Below, piece after piece: positions 34,536-44,265 of a stretch of DNA of 64,000 bases. Numbering within the stretch: the stretch's first letter is position 1; each line of letters starts with the position of its first letter. The translations under genes were made by a program, and so were the position numbers. The notes beneath the pieces were generated by a model. It did no database searches. It saw nothing but the letters and a program-made list of their open reading frames with translations, and was not told the origin of the DNA. The stretch covers positions 61,548 to 125,547 of the forward strand of contig JALZUQ010000006.1 of the NCBI GenBank assembly GCA_023301465.1, written 5' to 3'. The stretch is from Oligoflexales bacterium. Lineage in GTDB: Bacteria; Bdellovibrionota_B; Oligoflexia; Oligoflexales; JALZUQ01.

Positions 34536-36242
34536 TCACCTATTTCGAAGCACAGACCAAATCACATACAACCCAAGAATACCAGCAATGGTAAAACCAA
34601 GAACTCCAAAGGTAGAAATACTTAGGTACTGTAGTTTTACTTTACCGAATGTCAAAATGGAAGAACCAATAAGTAGTGCTGCAATAATTAAGCTAACACC
34701 AATAATAGACCCTGTGTTTTTGATGGCCCGAGCAACTGCATGGAGTTCATCAGCTTCAACGGAAAGCTTGAGGTGACCGTCAGCAGTAGCTTTGAGGATT
34801 CGTCTAAACTGCATGGGAGCATATCTTGCGAGTTTAGCAGTGTCTCTACCCAGTACCATAAGTTCTTGTTTAAAAGCTTCTGGGCTATAAAACTGTTGAC
34901 TTATTTTTGTAGCATACTCTTCGCAGGCTTCAAGAACTTTAAAGTCTGGAGTGAGGTCTTTTGCAATACTTTCAAAAGTAATCAATGTTCGGATAAAAGC
35001 CACCAACTCAGTTTTGAGGGGAGCGTTATGTTTTGCCGCAATAGATGCAAGGTCCCATAACAGGGTGCCAGTGTTGACATACTTAAGATCAATGCCAAGG
35101 TACGGAGAAATGGTTTGAATTAAATCTGTCTCAAATGCTGCAGGATCAAAGTAATGGTCTGCATCACTGAGTTCTGCAAAGTGGTGAACAATAGATTCAT
35201 AATCTTCTTTAACGAGTGCTAAAAGCAATCCTGCTAGACTTTCTCTTGTGTATTTAGTGAGTCGGACAGCGTTTCCAAAGTCAATGACCCCAATCTTATA
35301 GTCTTCTAGTATCAAAAGATTTCCGGGGTGCAAATCACCGTGAAAAACCCCATCTATAAAGACCATCTGTAAAAACATTTCTAAGCCGTTTTTGACAATA
35401 GACATGGCTTCGTCAGAGTTTGTGAGAAGTTCGCTGGTATCAGTAGCTGGTTTACCGTTAAACTTTTCCATAACTAAAACACGTTGACTCGTGTGTTTCC
35501 AATAAATTTTAGGAATCACAATATCTGGAGAATTATCAAAGTTTCTAGTAAACTTTACGGCATTTGAGGCCTCTTTAATAAAGTCTAGTTCAGCCATGGT
35601 TTTTTGGTGAAAGTCACTTGCGAGTCTGACAGGTCTAAATATTTTTGTTTCTGGGATAAACTTTTCGATTAATCTTGCGATGCCGGTGATGATTTCGCAG
35701 TCTGTTTTAATGACTTCGTAAATTCCAGGTCTTTGAATTTTAATGACAATATCTTCACCGCTTTGAAGCTTTGCTTCGTGAACTTGACCAATGGATCCGG
35801 CAGCAAGGGAGGCCTCTTTAACATGGGAAAATATATTTGATATTGTGTCGCCTAACTCATTTTGAAGAACTTTGCTGATGGTCTTATAGGGGAGAGGCTC
35901 TACTTTTTGATGAAGTCTTTGTAGCTCACGAATAAAATCCTTAGGAAAAAGATCTTTTCTTGTGGCTAGAATTTGTCCTAGTTTTACAAATGCAGGACCA
36001 AGCTCTTCAAAAGCTTTACGCAACCTAATAGGTAAGTCTCTACTAGTTTCAATACCCATAGAAGAAGAGGGTGGTGTTTGAGGAGACTTACTCTTTTGGG
36101 TTTTGTGAAGCCATTTTTCGATTCCTATCCGGTCAATGACGGTCCAAAACCCATGTTTTGCAAATACATTTGTGATTTGAGCAAGCCTGCCAGCATGACG
36201 AAGTGATTTTCCGATGCTAAATATTTTTAGATTTTGGCTCAA
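34536..36242 (-). CDS. ABC1/UbiB-family atypical kinase-like protein
   Basis: A 568-residue ABC1 (AarF/UbiB/ADCK) protein. The KxGQ signature is seen in FVKLGQILATR, then AAGSIGQVHEA with the alanine-rich loop that replaces the usual glycine loop. VIKIQRPGI holds the ATP-binding lysine, HGDLHPGNLL is the catalytic segment, and VIDFGN is the metal site. Two C-terminal membrane helices lie at about 510-568. Family members support quinone biosynthesis or membrane lipid export at the inner membrane. No ubiquinone or menaquinone genes are nearby, so the exact pathway is open. Confidence 0.88.
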   Translation of the reverse strand: MSQNLKIFSIGKSLRHAGRLAQITNVFAKHGFWTVIDRIGIEKWLHKTQKSKSPQTPPSSSMGIETSRDLPIRLRKAFEELGPAFVKLGQILATRKDLFPKDFIRELQRLHQKVEPLPYKTISKVLQNELGDTISNIFSHVKEASLAAGSIGQVHEAKLQSGEDIVIKIQRPGIYEVIKTDCEIITGIARLIEKFIPETKIFRPVRLASDFHQKTMAELDFIKEASNAVKFTRNFDNSPDIVIPKIYWKHTSQRVLVMEKFNGKPATDTSELLTNSDEAMSIVKNGLEMFLQMVFIDGVFHGDLHPGNLLILEDYKIGVIDFGNAVRLTKYTRESLAGLLLALVKEDYESIVHHFAELSDADHYFDPAAFETDLIQTISPYLGIDLKYVNTGTLLWDLASIAAKHNAPLKTELVAFIRTLITFESIAKDLTPDFKVLEACEEYATKISQQFYSPEAFKQELMVLGRDTAKLARYAPMQFRRILKATADGHLKLSVEADELHAVARAIKNTGSIIGVSLIIAALLIGSSILTFGKVKLQYLSISTFGVLGFTIAGILGLYVIWSVLRNR

Positions 36243-36386
36243 ATGCTGACTTCCTCATCTTGTTTGTATCAGTTATTGATGAAAGTAAGAGTGATATGCC
36301 CCAGCTTACCCTCTCCACATGTTATAAAGAAAAACAGCTCAAATGGAAAGCACATATCCCAAAGAAAGGCTATTTATTTCAATTGC

Positions 36387-37502
36387 TTATGGTTTAGATG
36401 AGGGCTCACTTGTAAAAATACTGATTTTTGCTTCTGTCTCAGCTACTTCTTTGTGGGGGATACTCGAAACGACAATTCCCGATCCAGCTGCTCCGTGCCA
36501 GAGGTTATCTTTGAAATGAAGGGTTCTTATGAGAACCGATGAATCCACATAGCCTGAATCATCAAAATAAAAAGCATTTCCCATAAAAAAATCACGTTTG
36601 TGAGTTTCATGTTTCTGAATAAATTGATTCGCAGAAATTTTTGGACAACCAGTGACGGAAGCAGCAGGTAAAACACTTTTTAGTAAGTCGCCTGTGGTGA
36701 TATTTTTTTTGAGTGTACCTGTGACTTCAGCGTAGCGGTGGAGTAAATTACCAATCGTTAAAAATTTTCCAGATGCAGGAACTTTAACGCTACCTGCATC
36801 ACATATCTTATGAAAATCATTTCTCACTAAATCTATAATCATATTTAGTTCAGAAACTTCTTTTTGGTCGTTTTCGATGTTTTTTTTGAGTGTTTTTAAG
36901 TTTTCCCCATCAATTTTGATAGTGCCTTTAATGGGGAATGACTCAACGATAGATTTCCCAGTTGGTAGGTGATGGATTTTGATAAAGCTTTCAGGGCTAA
37001 GTGAAAAGAGTTCGAAGTCTTCGGTTTGAATCCACAGTGCCATTGCTGGCTTATGAGTTTGAAGAAGTGCTAACAACTGAAGCCTTACATCACTCTTGGT
37101 TTTTAAAGAAAAAAAACGAAGGAGATTCGCTTGATAGAAATCACCATTTTTGATGTTCTCAATGCAGTCTTCAATAGATTTTTGGTATTGATGCTTTGAG
37201 CCAAAAAAATCTAATGAGAGTTTCTTTTGAAAATTATCTTGAGTGCTTGATGGGTTGCATTTTTGCCAGTGGTTGATTCTGAAATTTTTAAGTTTGGAAG
37301 ACTCAAAATCTCCTTGCCCATAGAAATAAGGCGACACCAGGAGATGTCCTCCAGACCATGGTGTCTTGGAAGTTGGCTCTATGGTTCTTGATAAAAGCTC
37401 ATCTGGAGGCTCAATGTTAAAATCTGAGCATATAAAACCATTTTCACCTTTTTGAATAAAGATGAAGCTTTTATTTTGTTGGATAAAATGTTCTATTTTC
37501 AT
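36387..37502 (-). CDS. pabB: Chorismate-binding enzyme, aminodeoxychorismate synthase component I-like
   Basis: A 371-residue single-domain chorismate-utilising enzyme from the ATG at 37502, preceded by AGAAAG. A 23-codon extension would run into the divergent gene. The core shows [25 protein letters not shown], the [12 protein letters not shown] motif with VRNDF, and MTGCPK-like VTGCPK. These fit TrpE/PabB/MenF-type enzymes; IKGT with RND is typical of anthranilate and aminodeoxychorismate synthases. The length is short, lacking much of the usual N-terminal half. No glutaminase or lyase gene is adjacent, so PabB versus another chorismate enzyme is a judgement. Confidence 0.78.
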   Translation of the reverse strand: MKIEHFIQQNKSFIFIQKGENGFICSDFNIEPPDELLSRTIEPTSKTPWSGGHLLVSPYFYGQGDFESSKLKNFRINHWQKCNPSSTQDNFQKKLSLDFFGSKHQYQKSIEDCIENIKNGDFYQANLLRFFSLKTKSDVRLQLLALLQTHKPAMALWIQTEDFELFSLSPESFIKIHHLPTGKSIVESFPIKGTIKIDGENLKTLKKNIENDQKEVSELNMIIDLVRNDFHKICDAGSVKVPASGKFLTIGNLLHRYAEVTGTLKKNITTGDLLKSVLPAASVTGCPKISANQFIQKHETHKRDFFMGNAFYFDDSGYVDSSVLIRTLHFKDNLWHGAAGSGIVVSSIPHKEVAETEAKISIFTSEPSSKP

Positions 37503-37542
37503 ATATTTACTTTCTGAGCTCAATCTTATTAGGGAGAACGTT

Positions 37543-38409
37543 ATGACGCAACCAATAAACCATTCAATCAACGTAGTAGGAGTGATTGGAGCTGGGCAAA
37601 TGGGTGGAGGTATTGCACAGGTTTTTGCAATGCATGGTTTTCAAGTTCATTTATATGACTTAAACGGTGAGCAGCTTAAGAAAGCAAAAGTAACGATTGA
37701 AAAATCTGGAGAGAAACTCTTCTCAAAAGAAAAAATTTCACCTGCACAACAATGTTTTATTTTAAGCAATATTCAATATACAAAGGATCTTTCGACTTTT
37801 TCAAAGTGTGACCTTGTGGTGGAAGCTATCGTTGAAAACCTTGACATAAAAACAAAGATATTCAGTGATTTGAGCGAGATTGTCTCTGATGAGTGCATTA
37901 TGGCATCAAATACCTCTTCTATCTCGATTACAAAATTGGCATCATCTTACAAATTGCCCCATAACTTTATTGGTATGCACTTTATGAACCCAGTTCCTAT
38001 CATGAAGCTGGTGGAAATCATTCCGGGAATGAGCACAAGTTCAGAGGTTACATCTCTCATAACAGATTTAGCTCATAAGCTTGGAAAAGAGACTTCAACC
38101 AGCCAAGACTATCCAGGGTTTGTGGTAAATAGAATATTAATGCCCATGATTAATGAAGCATTTACAGCCCTTTATGAGGGTGTAGCCTCTCCAGAAGATA
38201 TTGATAAAGGGATGATGTTGGGTACGAACCAACCTATGGGCCCTCTTGCTCTTGCAGACTTTATTGGTCTTGATACTTGTCTTGCGATTATGGAGGTTCT
38301 CCATGATGGGTTGGGAGATCCTCGGTACCGACCATCGCCAAAGCTAGTAAAGTATGTAGAAGCAGGTTGGTATGGACGTAAAGCAGGTCGAGGAGTCTAC
38401 AAATATTAA
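37543..38409 (+). CDS. 3-hydroxyacyl-CoA (3-hydroxybutyryl-CoA) dehydrogenase
   Basis: A 288-residue enzyme from the ATG at 37543, with AGGGAGA upstream. A longer frame begins 27 codons earlier but lies inside the divergent gene. The NAD-binding motif is [16 protein letters not shown], catalytic His146 is in GMHFMNPVP, and the C-terminal helical domain has LADFIGLD. The length is typical of stand-alone FadB-like or Hbd enzymes. It interconverts 3-hydroxyacyl-CoA and 3-oxoacyl-CoA in fatty-acid breakdown or butanoate metabolism. No thiolase or crotonase gene is adjacent. Confidence 0.9.
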   Translation: MTQPINHSINVVGVIGAGQMGGGIAQVFAMHGFQVHLYDLNGEQLKKAKVTIEKSGEKLFSKEKISPAQQCFILSNIQYTKDLSTFSKCDLVVEAIVENLDIKTKIFSDLSEIVSDECIMASNTSSISITKLASSYKLPHNFIGMHFMNPVPIMKLVEIIPGMSTSSEVTSLITDLAHKLGKETSTSQDYPGFVVNRILMPMINEAFTALYEGVASPEDIDKGMMLGTNQPMGPLALADFIGLDTCLAIMEVLHDGLGDPRYRPSPKLVKYVEAGWYGRKAGRGVYKY

Positions 38410-38469
38410 ATTCACTTCTCATTTCAGTGTTTTCTTGTTATACAGCAACTTGAATGGAGAGGAGACCAT

Positions 38470-38898
38470 ATGAACGCATTCATCAAAACATTAAAAACAA
38501 ATTTCAACAGCATGCAAAAAAACCTAGAGAAAGAGTACAAAGATCTCAATAAAAGAGTCAAAAAGTACACATCCAGTAAGGTCGTGCAGGCAAAAAAGAA
38601 AGAAGTAGAAAAAATTATCGAATCTAAGATCAAGCAGATCGAGCCGATTGTACAAAGTTACATTAAAAGTATTCTTAAAGGTGCTGAAAGTGCTGGAATC
38701 AATGTGACTTCATTAGAAAAGAAATTTGTTACCAATTACGGTAAAGCAAAGAAAGCTGCAAAGAAAAGAAAAACCACCAAGAAAAAAGCAGCTAAAAAAA
38801 CTACAAAGAAAAAAGTAACCAAAAAGAAAACAGCTAAAAAAACAAAGAAAAAAGCAGTTGCTCGTAAAAAAACAACAAAACGCAAAACCTCTAGGTAG
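38470..38898 (+). CDS. Histone H1-like lysine-rich protein
   Basis: A 142-residue basic protein. Residues 1-90 are a helical, charged domain that may dimerise. Residues about 91-142 are almost purely Lys, Thr, Ala and Arg in KKAAKK/KKTTKKK repeats, like the tail of eukaryotic histone H1 and bacterial Hc1/AlgP-type proteins. It probably binds DNA or RNA and compacts the nucleoid. GGAGAGG lies upstream of the ATG, and the dapA gene begins 8 bp downstream. The repetitive tail is a spot where replication slippage could change copy number. Confidence 0.72.
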   Translation: MNAFIKTLKTNFNSMQKNLEKEYKDLNKRVKKYTSSKVVQAKKKEVEKIIESKIKQIEPIVQSYIKSILKGAESAGINVTSLEKKFVTNYGKAKKAAKKRKTTKKKAAKKTTKKKVTKKKTAKKTKKKAVARKKTTKRKTSR

Positions 38899-38906
38899 TA
38901 TTATTT

Positions 38907-39809
38907 ATGATGTTTAAGGGTAGTTATGTCGCCATTGTCACTCCGTTGAGTGACAATGGAGATGTTGATTTTAAGAAGTTCGTAGAATTACTGCACTTTC
39001 AAAAAGAGGGTGGTTCTGCTGGTGTCGTCGTATGTGGAACCACAGGCGAAAGCCCCACGGTATCTGTGCCCAATCAATTAAAACTTTTTGAAGTGGCAGT
39101 AAAAGAACTAAAACCTACTGGTTTGCAAGTTATTGCGGGCACTGGAAGCAATAACACTGCAAAGACAGTAGAAATGACCAAAAAAGCAAAAGAGATTGGT
39201 GTAGACGGAGCGTTAATTGTCACTCCTTACTACAACAAGCCAAATTTTGCTGGGATTTTTGCTCATTATGCTGAGATTGATAAAGTTGGTTTACCGCTGA
39301 TTTTATATAATATTCCCGGCCGTACTGGAGTAAACATCAACCCTGAGTCCATTCAAAAGTTATGTGAATCTTATTCTAATATCAAAGCAGTTAAAGCCTC
39401 CAATGGTGATCTTGATCAAATCCTTGAAACATGTTCAAGGCTTTCAGGTTCAGATGTATCGGTGTTGTCTGGAGATGATGGAATCACCTTGCCAATTATG
39501 TCTGTGGGTGGAGTTGGTGTGGTTTCAGTTCTTGCGAATGTTGCTCCAAAGATCATGTCTACTCTTGTGAATGGCTACCTTGAAGGCAAGCTTCAAGAGT
39601 CGATGCAACTTGCTCAGTCTATTCACAAAATGTGTACTTTAACTCTTACACTTGGCCCAAACCCAGTTCCAGTAAAAGCTTTGATGAATCAAGTTGGAAT
39701 AAAAGTTGGTGAGCCGCTATTGCCATTGGTTGCATTAGGCAAAGAAGATACAAATATGATTCACCAAGAGTACCTTAAGCTTCAAGAGAAATATCCAGAC
39801 TTTCTTTGA
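38907..39809 (+). CDS. dapA: 4-hydroxy-tetrahydrodipicolinate synthase
   Basis: A 300-residue DapA. The Schiff-base lysine is K163 in AVKASNGDL, the catalytic tyrosine Y134 is in LYNIPGRTG, and the substrate motif GTTGESPT spans 44-51. It condenses pyruvate with aspartate semialdehyde in the lysine/diaminopimelate pathway in the cytoplasm. The first of two adjacent ATG codons fits the AGG spacing better. It follows the histone-like gene by 8 bp and ends before a terminator. It is expected to be essential for peptidoglycan and lysine. Confidence 0.94.
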   Translation: MMFKGSYVAIVTPLSDNGDVDFKKFVELLHFQKEGGSAGVVVCGTTGESPTVSVPNQLKLFEVAVKELKPTGLQVIAGTGSNNTAKTVEMTKKAKEIGVDGALIVTPYYNKPNFAGIFAHYAEIDKVGLPLILYNIPGRTGVNINPESIQKLCESYSNIKAVKASNGDLDQILETCSRLSGSDVSVLSGDDGITLPIMSVGGVGVVSVLANVAPKIMSTLVNGYLEGKLQESMQLAQSIHKMCTLTLTLGPNPVPVKALMNQVGIKVGEPLLPLVALGKEDTNMIHQEYLKLQEKYPDFL

Positions 39810-39831
39810 AAGTCCAAGTGATTTAGATAAT

Positions 39832-39869
39832 AAAAAAGCCCTTACTCTTTACAAGTAAGGCTTTTTTTA
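39832..39869 (+). terminator. Rho-independent terminator after dapA
   Basis: A-rich left arm, AGCC-C-TTACT paired with AGTAAGGCT across a short loop with one bulge, then seven T. It separates dapA from the converging gene at 39887 and could work in both directions. Confidence 0.83.
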
Positions 39870-39886
39870 TGTTTGAAATCCTAAAT

Positions 39887-40978
39887 TTACTTTCTAGAAG
39901 CTTCGATCATCTTACGAACGAGATCGAGTTGGATCACATTTCTTGTGTCTTTTCCTGGAGAGTCTTTAAACCAAATGAAATCAACACTACCACCTTGTGC
40001 AGCTTCATGATTCCAGCGTCCTCCAACAATTTTGTTGCTTCTCTTCTCAACATAAATTGTGTAATCAAGCTTCTTTTTTCCAAGCTTAAATTGACGTTTT
40101 TTGTTTGGGTTGGTTCCGTCTACATAATCTAAAACTAAGTCAATTCTATAAGCGTTAAGTTTAAATGGTTTTGGGTTAAACAATGCTAGTCTTGATGTTA
40201 GTTCATAGCCATAAACAGCGTAGTTCCATATTTGTCGACCTTTATCAATTTCAACAACAAAGCTCTTGCCCTGTTTGATTCTGTGGGTAAGAGCAATATG
40301 AAAAGCACCGGGGTTTGTATCGTTACACCCTTCCTTTTGTCTTTTAAATAGATCACTTAAAGGTCTACCATTAAAATCTTCGCCGCAGCGTTTTCCTAAG
40401 CCGATAGTAGCACCTTCTGAGTGAGCATAATATGCCGTGACCAATGCTTTCATGTCGTCAGGATAAAAAACAACAGATGTTCCATTCGCAGGGACACTAA
40501 TAGCATTTAAGGGTTCTTTTTCATTGGCAGAAGCTGGTGCTGTGCCGTGACAATACCCAAACCATCCTTCAAGTTTCCCTCTAGATTTGATGTAGTTTCT
40601 TTCTGCATTTGTAAGCGTCATTGCACGATCGCCCATCACAAAATCATATTTTTCAGCCGGTGATAAAGAGTTCCTTTCAGCGGGGCTCATTTTTGAAATT
40701 TCATCATATGTTGGTATTCTAGCAAACGGTTTTTCATGACGTTGCCATCTTGATGTGATTCCACCCTGAATCATTGGCCAGTAACTTCCACTCCAAACTC
40801 CCTCAATTTCTTGGTTCTTGAATTTGTAGGATTTAATGGAGTCTTTTTTAGGTAAGTTTTTCCAATTAGAGTTTGTCGTTTTAAGGCTTTGTAAAACTTG
40901 AACATCTTCTTTAGTGAAGAACATTTCTTGACCGTAACCAACACTGCTTACAAGTAGCAGCAACCATAAAAATTTCAT
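39887..40978 (-). CDS. Secreted transglutaminase-elicitor-like protein
   Basis: A 363-residue exported protein with a 16-residue signal (MKFLWLLLLVSSVGYGQ). The middle part holds WFGYCHGTAPAS (C143, H144) and a FYPDDMKALVTAYY segment. Downstream come NPGAFHIALTH (H227) and VEIDKGRQIWNYAVYGYEL (D245). This Cys...His...Asp order with 'GxCxGxAPA' and 'WN' motifs matches the TGase-elicitor family first known from oomycete GP42. Members cross-link protein glutamine and lysine side chains. It ends against a bidirectional terminator. The family assignment is by motif and moderately firm. The biological target is unknown. Confidence 0.66.
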   Translation of the reverse strand: MKFLWLLLLVSSVGYGQEMFFTKEDVQVLQSLKTTNSNWKNLPKKDSIKSYKFKNQEIEGVWSGSYWPMIQGGITSRWQRHEKPFARIPTYDEISKMSPAERNSLSPAEKYDFVMGDRAMTLTNAERNYIKSRGKLEGWFGYCHGTAPASANEKEPLNAISVPANGTSVVFYPDDMKALVTAYYAHSEGATIGLGKRCGEDFNGRPLSDLFKRQKEGCNDTNPGAFHIALTHRIKQGKSFVVEIDKGRQIWNYAVYGYELTSRLALFNPKPFKLNAYRIDLVLDYVDGTNPNKKRQFKLGKKKLDYTIYVEKRSNKIVGGRWNHEAAQGGSVDFIWFKDSPGKDTRNVIQLDLVRKMIEASRK

Positions 40979-41016
40979 TTTGTTTCTCCTAGTTTTAAAA
41001 ACAATTTATTAAAATA

Positions 41017-41913
41017 TTATTGAACTAAACCTGTTGGTATACCCTCAGGGAATTCACTTCGAATGACTTCTTTGATGTAGGCACGTCTGTTCGCAGGTTT
41101 TGGGTGGGTGCTCATCATTTCAGGAGTGCGAGATCCACCGCTTGCTTTTTCAAGGACATGCATGACTTTGAGCATTGCAGAAGGATCATATCCAGCCCAC
41201 CTTGTTAGTCTAACACCCCATTTGTCTGATTCAAGCTCGTCTTCTCGGCCGTATTTCATATTAACCATTTGCCCAACCATCATGGCAACTCGCATGGAAT
41301 CATGACCACCACCAGCCATTCCAACCGCTTGGGCTAAGCCTTGAGTTAGTTTTTGTTTTGCCATTCTTTGTGCTCCGTGACGAGCTAAGACATGTCCAAT
41401 TTCATGGCCAATGACTCCAGCAATTTGTGCTTCGCTGTCGAGCTTGTCAAAGAGTGCTTTAGTAATAAATACCTGCCCACCGGGAAGAGCAAATGCATTA
41501 ATAGAACGATTATCTGCAAGTAAGTGAAACTCAAACTTATACGGGTTGGTGGCTTTTTTGTTTTGGGTTTCAAGGTAGACGGGAAGTGCTCTTAGTAGTT
41601 TGCTTCCAAGTTGGTCCAAGAAATTTTGAGCTCTTTGATCTTGAAGTAAACCGCCATGTTGTCTTGTCATTTGAGGAAGTGCTTGTAGGCCCATTGCAAT
41701 TTCTTGGTCAGTGGTAAGGGCTACTCTTTGAGACTTTCCTGTTATTGGGTTTTCTTTAGATGATGATAAATAAGAAACATAAGTAAATGCACCAATTGCT
41801 AATGCAATAAATAGGCGTATTTTAAATCCTGACATGCCGCCGCCACTGCTGCGTCCATAACTATTGCCATAACCTCTAGATCTTCTTCCAAAAATATTTC
41901 CTAACCGACTCAT
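41017..41913 (-). CDS. M48-family zinc metallopeptidase
   Basis: A 298-residue protein. After a basic glycine/serine-rich N-terminus there is one membrane anchor (about 31-50). The catalytic site is HEIGH (H170, E171, H174), with the third ligand in EDELESDKWG. LSTHPKP-like STHPKPANR near the C-terminus is typical of BepA/LoiP-type M48 peptidases. The signal anchor and family suggest periplasmic quality control of outer-membrane proteins, with the catalytic domain outside the cytoplasm. It overlaps the upstream membrane-protein gene by 4 bp. Confidence 0.88.
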   Translation of the reverse strand: MSRLGNIFGRRSRGYGNSYGRSSGGGMSGFKIRLFIALAIGAFTYVSYLSSSKENPITGKSQRVALTTDQEIAMGLQALPQMTRQHGGLLQDQRAQNFLDQLGSKLLRALPVYLETQNKKATNPYKFEFHLLADNRSINAFALPGGQVFITKALFDKLDSEAQIAGVIGHEIGHVLARHGAQRMAKQKLTQGLAQAVGMAGGGHDSMRVAMMVGQMVNMKYGREDELESDKWGVRLTRWAGYDPSAMLKVMHVLEKASGGSRTPEMMSTHPKPANRRAYIKEVIRSEFPEGIPTGLVQ

Positions 41914-42203
41914 TTATATTCTCCTTTTTCAAGGTGAGGAGCATTGGTAAGAAATCTTGAAAAGATAAGTTTGTGAGCAATCAGCAGCCCAACAAAAACA
42001 CCTAAACACCAAAGTAAAGAAGCTAAAATATTATCATTCACAGCAAAGAAGCTTGCGACGCCAAACATGAGATATCCAAGGTAAGCAGGCCAATCCACTG
42101 GGAATAAATAATCAACAAGGACAAGAAGAATGGCGATAGCCAAGCATATGTAGAATGCATTACAGTCTTGTGCGTAGCCTATCCATAAGTGTGCTTTTTC
42201 CAA
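41910..42203 (-). CDS. Small hydrophobic membrane protein
   Basis: A 97-residue protein with three hydrophobic segments (about 17-35, 40-58 and 62-82) and a charged C-terminus. The only in-frame start is a TTG at 42203, with GAGG about 11 bases upstream. No family is recognised. It overlaps the M48 peptidase gene by 4 bp, so it is probably translated with it and may influence or accompany the peptidase at the membrane. Confidence 0.55.
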   Translation of the reverse strand: MEKAHLWIGYAQDCNAFYICLAIAILLVLVDYLFPVDWPAYLGYLMFGVASFFAVNDNILASLLWCLGVFVGLLIAHKLIFSRFLTNAPHLEKGEYK

Positions 42204-42381
42204 GGGGGTTATTACCTCTGTCTATTTTATAAACAGAATTACAATACTAGATTTTATTAAAATAGCCAAAGTTTTTATGGATCTTTTTAATAACCCATTG
42301 ATTTGTATAGGAATATTAATTTTAATCACCACTGTAATTCTGGTACTCTGTAGCCAGTTCATTGGATGAAAGGAATAGCTT

Positions 42382-43425
42382 ATGTTTGGACAACCCTTAG
42401 CACCCGAAGTCGTACAAGAAGGTGCTCGATTATTTGAAGTATTGAAGTCAGTTTCTTACGACGCATGTCATGGGTGGAGTCAACAAACCTGTGAACATAT
42501 TGCTCCAAAAACCCTTAAGATAAACCAAATGAAAAAAGATTTGAATGCAGTTGTTTTAGCTCATTCTTACGTCACTCCAGATATTGTCTACGGTATAGCA
42601 GACTACCGAGGAGATTCTTATTCATTGAGTAAGTGGGCAAGTGAATCAAAAGCTGACATCATCGTTTTTGCGGGTGTCGTTTTTATGGCGGAAACTGCAA
42701 AGCTACTTAACCCAAATGCAAAAGTTTTTATTCCGGACACAAAAGCAGGTTGTAGTTTGTCTGATGGGATCAAGGCCGAAGACGTTAGAAAATTAAAAGC
42801 AGAACATCCCGGAGCACCGGTGGTTTGCTATATTAATAGTAGTGCTGAAGTCAAAGCTGAAAGTGATGTTTGTGTGACCTCCTCGAATGTTTACAAAATT
42901 GTTTCGAACCTAAAAGAAGATAAAGTAATTTTTGTTCCCGATAGGTTGATGGCTGAAAATATCAAAGGATATCTTCAAGAAAAAGGAATCGATAAAGAAA
43001 TCATCTCTAGCCCGGGAACTTGCATTGTTCACGACCAATTTACACCTGAACAAATCAAGCTACAACGTGCCAAAAACAAAAACTTAGCCATTGTTAGTCA
43101 CCCTGAGTGCCCTCCTGGAGTAACTGCTGAGAGCGACTTTGTGGGCAGTACTTCTGCTATGATGAACTATGTGACCACCACAGACTTTGATGAGTATTTA
43201 CTTTTAACGGAGTGTGGACTTGTGAGTAGGCTTCAAAGTGAAAATCCAGAAAAAAAGTTTGTGATGTCATGTCGTTTGTGTCCTTACATGAAAAAAAATA
43301 CTTTGGATAATATTCACGACGTACTAGAAACTCAGGACCCACTTCGTGAAGTAACCGTAGATCCTAAAGTTGCAAAAGCGGCATTAGCTTCTATCGAAAA
43401 AATGTTTGAACTAGCGGAGGCTTAA
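42382..43425 (+). CDS. nadA: Quinolinate synthase
   Basis: A 347-residue NadA. Cluster-binding cysteines are C124 (AGCSLSDG), C278 (LLTECGLVS) and C300 (MSCRLCPYM), which hold a 4Fe-4S cluster. LAHSYV, DSYSLSKWA and CPPGVTAES are active-site segments. It condenses iminoaspartate with dihydroxyacetone phosphate to quinolinate in the cytoplasm. AAAGGAA lies seven bases upstream of the ATG. First gene of a nadA-nadC-nadB operon with 3-bp and overlapping junctions. Confidence 0.94.
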   Translation: MFGQPLAPEVVQEGARLFEVLKSVSYDACHGWSQQTCEHIAPKTLKINQMKKDLNAVVLAHSYVTPDIVYGIADYRGDSYSLSKWASESKADIIVFAGVVFMAETAKLLNPNAKVFIPDTKAGCSLSDGIKAEDVRKLKAEHPGAPVVCYINSSAEVKAESDVCVTSSNVYKIVSNLKEDKVIFVPDRLMAENIKGYLQEKGIDKEIISSPGTCIVHDQFTPEQIKLQRAKNKNLAIVSHPECPPGVTAESDFVGSTSAMMNYVTTTDFDEYLLLTECGLVSRLQSENPEKKFVMSCRLCPYMKKNTLDNIHDVLETQDPLREVTVDPKVAKAALASIEKMFELAEA

Positions 43426-43428
43426 GCT

Positions 43429-44265
43429 TTGATTTTTGAAAGACAACTTATTGAGTTAGCATTGGCAGAAGATCTTGGCCTGGGTGATATTACCACTGAT
43501 TGTGTGGTTCCTTCGGGAACGACTGCTGTTGCAAAACTGATTGCTCGTGAACCAATGGTAGTTGCAGGAACGGAACTCATCTCGGAGGTCTTTAGTTTTA
43601 TACCGGGAAATGTGCAAACTAAACTAACAGCTAAAGACGGTCAAAAAATTTCCAAAGGTGATTCCATTGCTACTTTATCTGGTGATGCACAAGCAATCTT
43701 AAAAGGCGAAAGATTAGTCTTGAACTTTTTAAGAAAGCTATGTGGAATTGCAAACTTTACAGCTCAATGTGTTCAAATTGTTGAAGGCACCGATATCAAA
43801 GTTTGTGATACAAGAAAAACAACTCCCGGTTGGAGAAGGCTAGAAAAAATGGCCGTAAGGCTTGGTGGTGGTCATAACCACAGGTTCTCTCTTTCAGATA
43901 CCATGATGATTAAAGACAACCATATTGCATGTCACCAAAGTATTGCAGCAGCTGTTGAGCGTGGATTAAGCCTCAAACCCGGAACATCAAAGATCCAAGT
44001 GGAGGTTGACTCCATCGAACAACTTCAAACCATTGTGAAGTATCCAATTGATATGGTGTTGCTAGATAATATGACTCCAAATAAGGTGGAAGAAGCCATT
44101 AAGATTATTCCCGAAGGAATCCTTATAGAGGTTTCTGGTGGAATCCATGAAGGAAACTTAGGTAGCTATAGGCACCTTCCAGTTCACCGTATCTCCATGG
44201 GGTGTTTGACAGGTGCGAATCATCAAGTAGATATTGGTTTAGATTTTGAGCCGGCTCAGTCATGA
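43429..44265 (+). CDS. nadC: Nicotinate-nucleotide diphosphorylase (carboxylating)
   Basis: A 278-residue NadC. TRKTTPGWR, the RLGGGHNHRFSLSD phosphoribosyl-binding stretch, VEVDS and LLDNM (near residue 207) are the family motifs. It converts quinolinate and PRPP to nicotinate mononucleotide. The start is TTG at 43429, with GGAGG eight bases before it and the stop of nadA only 3 bp upstream. It overlaps nadB by 4 bp. Confidence 0.93.
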   Translation: MIFERQLIELALAEDLGLGDITTDCVVPSGTTAVAKLIAREPMVVAGTELISEVFSFIPGNVQTKLTAKDGQKISKGDSIATLSGDAQAILKGERLVLNFLRKLCGIANFTAQCVQIVEGTDIKVCDTRKTTPGWRRLEKMAVRLGGGHNHRFSLSDTMMIKDNHIACHQSIAAAVERGLSLKPGTSKIQVEVDSIEQLQTIVKYPIDMVLLDNMTPNKVEEAIKIIPEGILIEVSGGIHEGNLGSYRHLPVHRISMGCLTGANHQVDIGLDFEPAQS

